The translations under genes and the position numbers were made by a program. A stretch of DNA of 64,000 bases from VAZQ01 sp045811525 (GTDB lineage: Bacteria > Pseudomonadota > Alphaproteobacteria > Rhizobiales > Xanthobacteraceae): the NCBI GenBank assembly GCA_045811525.1, contig JBJMTV010000003.1:1-64000 (forward strand). The letters run 5' to 3'. Each line of letters opens with the position of its first letter. The stretch's first letter is position 1. Below are positions 62,407 through 64,000 of this stretch, piece after piece. The notes beneath the pieces are model-generated. The model ran no database searches. It had not been told where the DNA came from and worked only from the letters and a program-made list of their open reading frames with translations.

Positions 62407-63375
62407 CTACACGCGGAGCTGGCGCGCAATCTGGCGTGCGGCGACAGTGCCCGCGCCAATAGCAGTCGCAACACAGGGATGCGCGGGGTTCGCCACGTCG
62501 CCGATGCCGAAGACGGCCGGGCTTGAGCTTTGCATGTTCTCGTCAACAATGAGGTAGCCCTGCGGGTCCTTTCGCGGCGCAAGCTTAACGAGCCAGGGCG
62601 CGTCGCTATTCGGCTCATAGCCGAACAGGACGATGACATGATCGACCTCCGCTCGACGTCCGCCGCTCAGGTTGAGCCTTATTCTCTCGCCCGCGCGGGC
62701 CAGTGAAAGCACTGTGCAGTCCGGCATTACAGCGGCGAGCCCCGAGGCCTCGTGTGAGCGGAGTGCGTCGACCAGCGCCGGTCGCGCGCGCGGCCGCGGC
62801 GAGCGGACCACAAGGATCACCCGTACTCCTCTTTCGGCGAGCATGCGCGACACGTCGAAGGCGTTGTCGCCGCCGCCAATGATCGCGACCTTCCTGCCAA
62901 GATCGGCGGCAGGGTTGCCGGCGTCGCTCGGGCCGACGTGAATGCGGCCGCTCGCAGCGAGCAGGCGGGCACCCTCGACCTGATTGAGCCATTGTTCGCC
63001 GCGAAAGCGCGTACCGGTCGCGATCACGAGCGACCGGCACGCCAGCCGCTCGGGCTCAGAGACTCCGGCGCTTTCGAGCTCGAGCGTGAGCTCGTCGCCT
63101 GCCTCCCTTCGTACGCGAAGCTTGCGCGCTTGGAGCCTTGTCGCAATGCCGCTCTCCTTGATGTGCTGGACGAAGGCCGCGGCGTTATCGCGACCGGTCT
63201 CTCGAGGCCGCCCGAGCAGCCAGTCATTGCGGTAAGGGTTCAATCGGCCCATCCCGCCGAGAGCCGCTTCACGTTCCACGATCAACGGTCGGAGCCCGAA
63301 ATTGGCAAGCCAGAGTGCGCAAGACATTCCGGCAGGACCCCCTCCAATCACCGGGACGAGGAGCGCGCGCGCCAT
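62407..63375 (-). CDS. Thioredoxin-reductase-like FAD/NAD(P) oxidoreductase lacking CxxC
   Basis: A 322-residue flavoprotein with two Rossmann domains: FAD site VIGGGPAGMSCALWLANFG (about 9-27), NAD(P) site VAIIGGGDNAFDVSRM (about 168-183), and a C-terminal FAD motif FGIGDVANPA. Fold and length match thioredoxin reductase, but the place of the redox CATC reads HVGPSDAGN, so dithiol chemistry is excluded. It may be a ferredoxin/flavodoxin-NADP reductase-type or another electron-transfer enzyme. It is inserted, in reverse orientation, between mtnP and apt. Confidence 0.8.
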   Translation of the reverse strand: MARALLVPVIGGGPAGMSCALWLANFGLRPLIVEREAALGGMGRLNPYRNDWLLGRPRETGRDNAAAFVQHIKESGIATRLQARKLRVRREAGDELTLELESAGVSEPERLACRSLVIATGTRFRGEQWLNQVEGARLLAASGRIHVGPSDAGNPAADLGRKVAIIGGGDNAFDVSRMLAERGVRVILVVRSPRPRARPALVDALRSHEASGLAAVMPDCTVLSLARAGERIRLNLSGGRRAEVDHVIVLFGYEPNSDAPWLVKLAPRKDPQGYLIVDENMQSSSPAVFGIGDVANPAHPCVATAIGAGTVAARQIARQLRV

Positions 63376-63477
63376 TAGTTGGCCTGCATCGCGGCCCGCA
63401 CAGGTTGCGCCTCACGCGATGGCCGGCCAGAGTAGGGTCTGCGTGCAAGAATTGAAACGGTTTGGCGCGAGAAGCAC

Positions 63478-64000
63478 ATGGTCAGTATCCCATTCGAGCA
63501 TGATCTCAAAGAATCGATCCGCACCATCCCGGATTATCCCAAGCCTGGAATCATGTTCCGGGACATCACCACTCTGCTCGGCAATGCACGCGCTTTCCGC
63601 CGCGCTGTCGACGAGCTGGTTCAGCCATGGGCCGGCATGAAGATCGACAGCGTGGCTGGGATAGAGGCGCGCGGATTTATTCTCGGCGGAGCGGTGGCAC
63701 ACCAAGTCTCCGCCGGGTTTGTGCCCATCCGCAAGAAAGGCAAGTTGCCGCATAAGCGCGTGTCCATCGCCTATTCGCTCGAGTATGGCCTGGACGAAAT
63801 GGAGATGCACGAGGATGCGGTCGCGCATGGTGACCGGGTGATCCTGGTCGATGATCTCATCGCGACCGGCGGCACTGCCGAAGGGGCCGTCAAGCTTCTG
63901 CGCCAGCTCGGAGCCTCGGTGCTGGCAGCGTGCTTCATCATCGATCTGCCCGATCTTGGCGGCGCCGAAAAGCTGCGCAAGCTCGACGTGCCGGTGCGGA
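63478..64000 (+). CDS. apt: Adenine phosphoribosyltransferase (3' end beyond window)
   Basis: The frame starts at ATG 63478 and stays open to the window edge (174 residues seen of about 180). It has FRDITTLLGN, VAGIEARGFILGGAVAHQ, IRKKGKLPHK and the PRPP-binding VILVDDLIATGGTAEGA. It converts adenine and PRPP to AMP in the cytosol. With mtnP it forms a thioadenosine/adenine salvage pair. A weak GCGAGAAGCAC precedes the ATG. Only the extreme C-terminus is missing. Confidence 0.92.
   Translation, partial: MVSIPFEHDLKESIRTIPDYPKPGIMFRDITTLLGNARAFRRAVDELVQPWAGMKIDSVAGIEARGFILGGAVAHQVSAGFVPIRKKGKLPHKRVSIAYSLEYGLDEMEMHEDAVAHGDRVILVDDLIATGGTAEGAVKLLRQLGASVLAACFIIDLPDLGGAEKLRKLDVPVR

Noticed and set aside
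1..64000. CRISPR arrays, rRNA genes and complete tRNA genes
   Set aside because: No regularly spaced direct repeats with unique spacers, no rRNA-like sequence and no full tRNA cloverleaf were noticed on reading. A dedicated scan could still find a divergent tRNA.

Overview
The window looks like the chromosome of a high-GC alphaproteobacterium, most likely Hyphomicrobiales (Bradyrhizobium/Xanthobacteraceae-like). The basis is GC-rich codon use, many tripartite-tricarboxylate (TTT, Bug-type) binding proteins, a NepR-like frame, Rhizobiales-style small proteins and an integrase/excisionase pair of the rhizobial type. No identity search was possible, so this is inference.

Layout. (1) 1-8063 is the right end of an integrative element. 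It starts in decayed DNA (IS256-type transposase tail, UvrD helicase tail, a replication-type gene broken by an in-frame TGA). It carries a DUF927-type ATPase gene, a Lys-rich small protein, an excisionase-like gene and a tyrosine integrase, and it ends in a 59-bp 3' fragment of a tRNA-Pro gene (attR-like, 8005-8063). Seven palindromes of the form TTCACC-N3-GGTGAA, three of them exactly 28 bp apart, occur only in its intergenic DNA. (2) 8064-9720 holds a NADAR-type gene and little else. (3) 9721-15853 is a compact, unrecognised envelope locus: a large membrane-anchored protein transcribed divergently from four tightly packed genes (anchored beta-rich protein, membrane-anchored single-domain Clp-like AAA+ ATPase, Sel1-repeat protein, polytopic membrane protein). 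This is the best candidate for an undescribed system. (4) 15854-33668 is a looser region of secreted small proteins, a CPBP membrane protease whose start is controlled by an 11-bp tandem repeat, an orphan iron-type binding protein, an SDR with a membrane tail, a CAP protein, an MFS exporter flanked by diverged repeats, soxCD and an HPP protein.

(5) 33669-54749 is a large catabolic island. Five flavin-dependent (LLM-class) monooxygenases alternate with five NMT1/SsuA-like periplasmic binding proteins on two divergent gene strings around a LysR regulator. Only one ABC ATPase/permease pair is present. A flavin reductase, an amidohydrolase, a 4,5-dihydroxyphthalate-decarboxylase-like protein and TTT binding proteins complete it. 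The likely plan is uptake of several related organic (perhaps organosulfur or heteroaromatic) compounds through a shared importer, attack by FMNH2-dependent monooxygenases, then hydrolysis and decarboxylation. (6) 54750-64000 carries a secreted TPR protein, a ModA-like binding protein, an unlisted 35-residue Flp-like peptide, a UbiD-type decarboxylase with two TTT binding proteins, mtnP, a thioredoxin-reductase-like flavoprotein without the redox CxxC, and the start of apt, which runs off the window.
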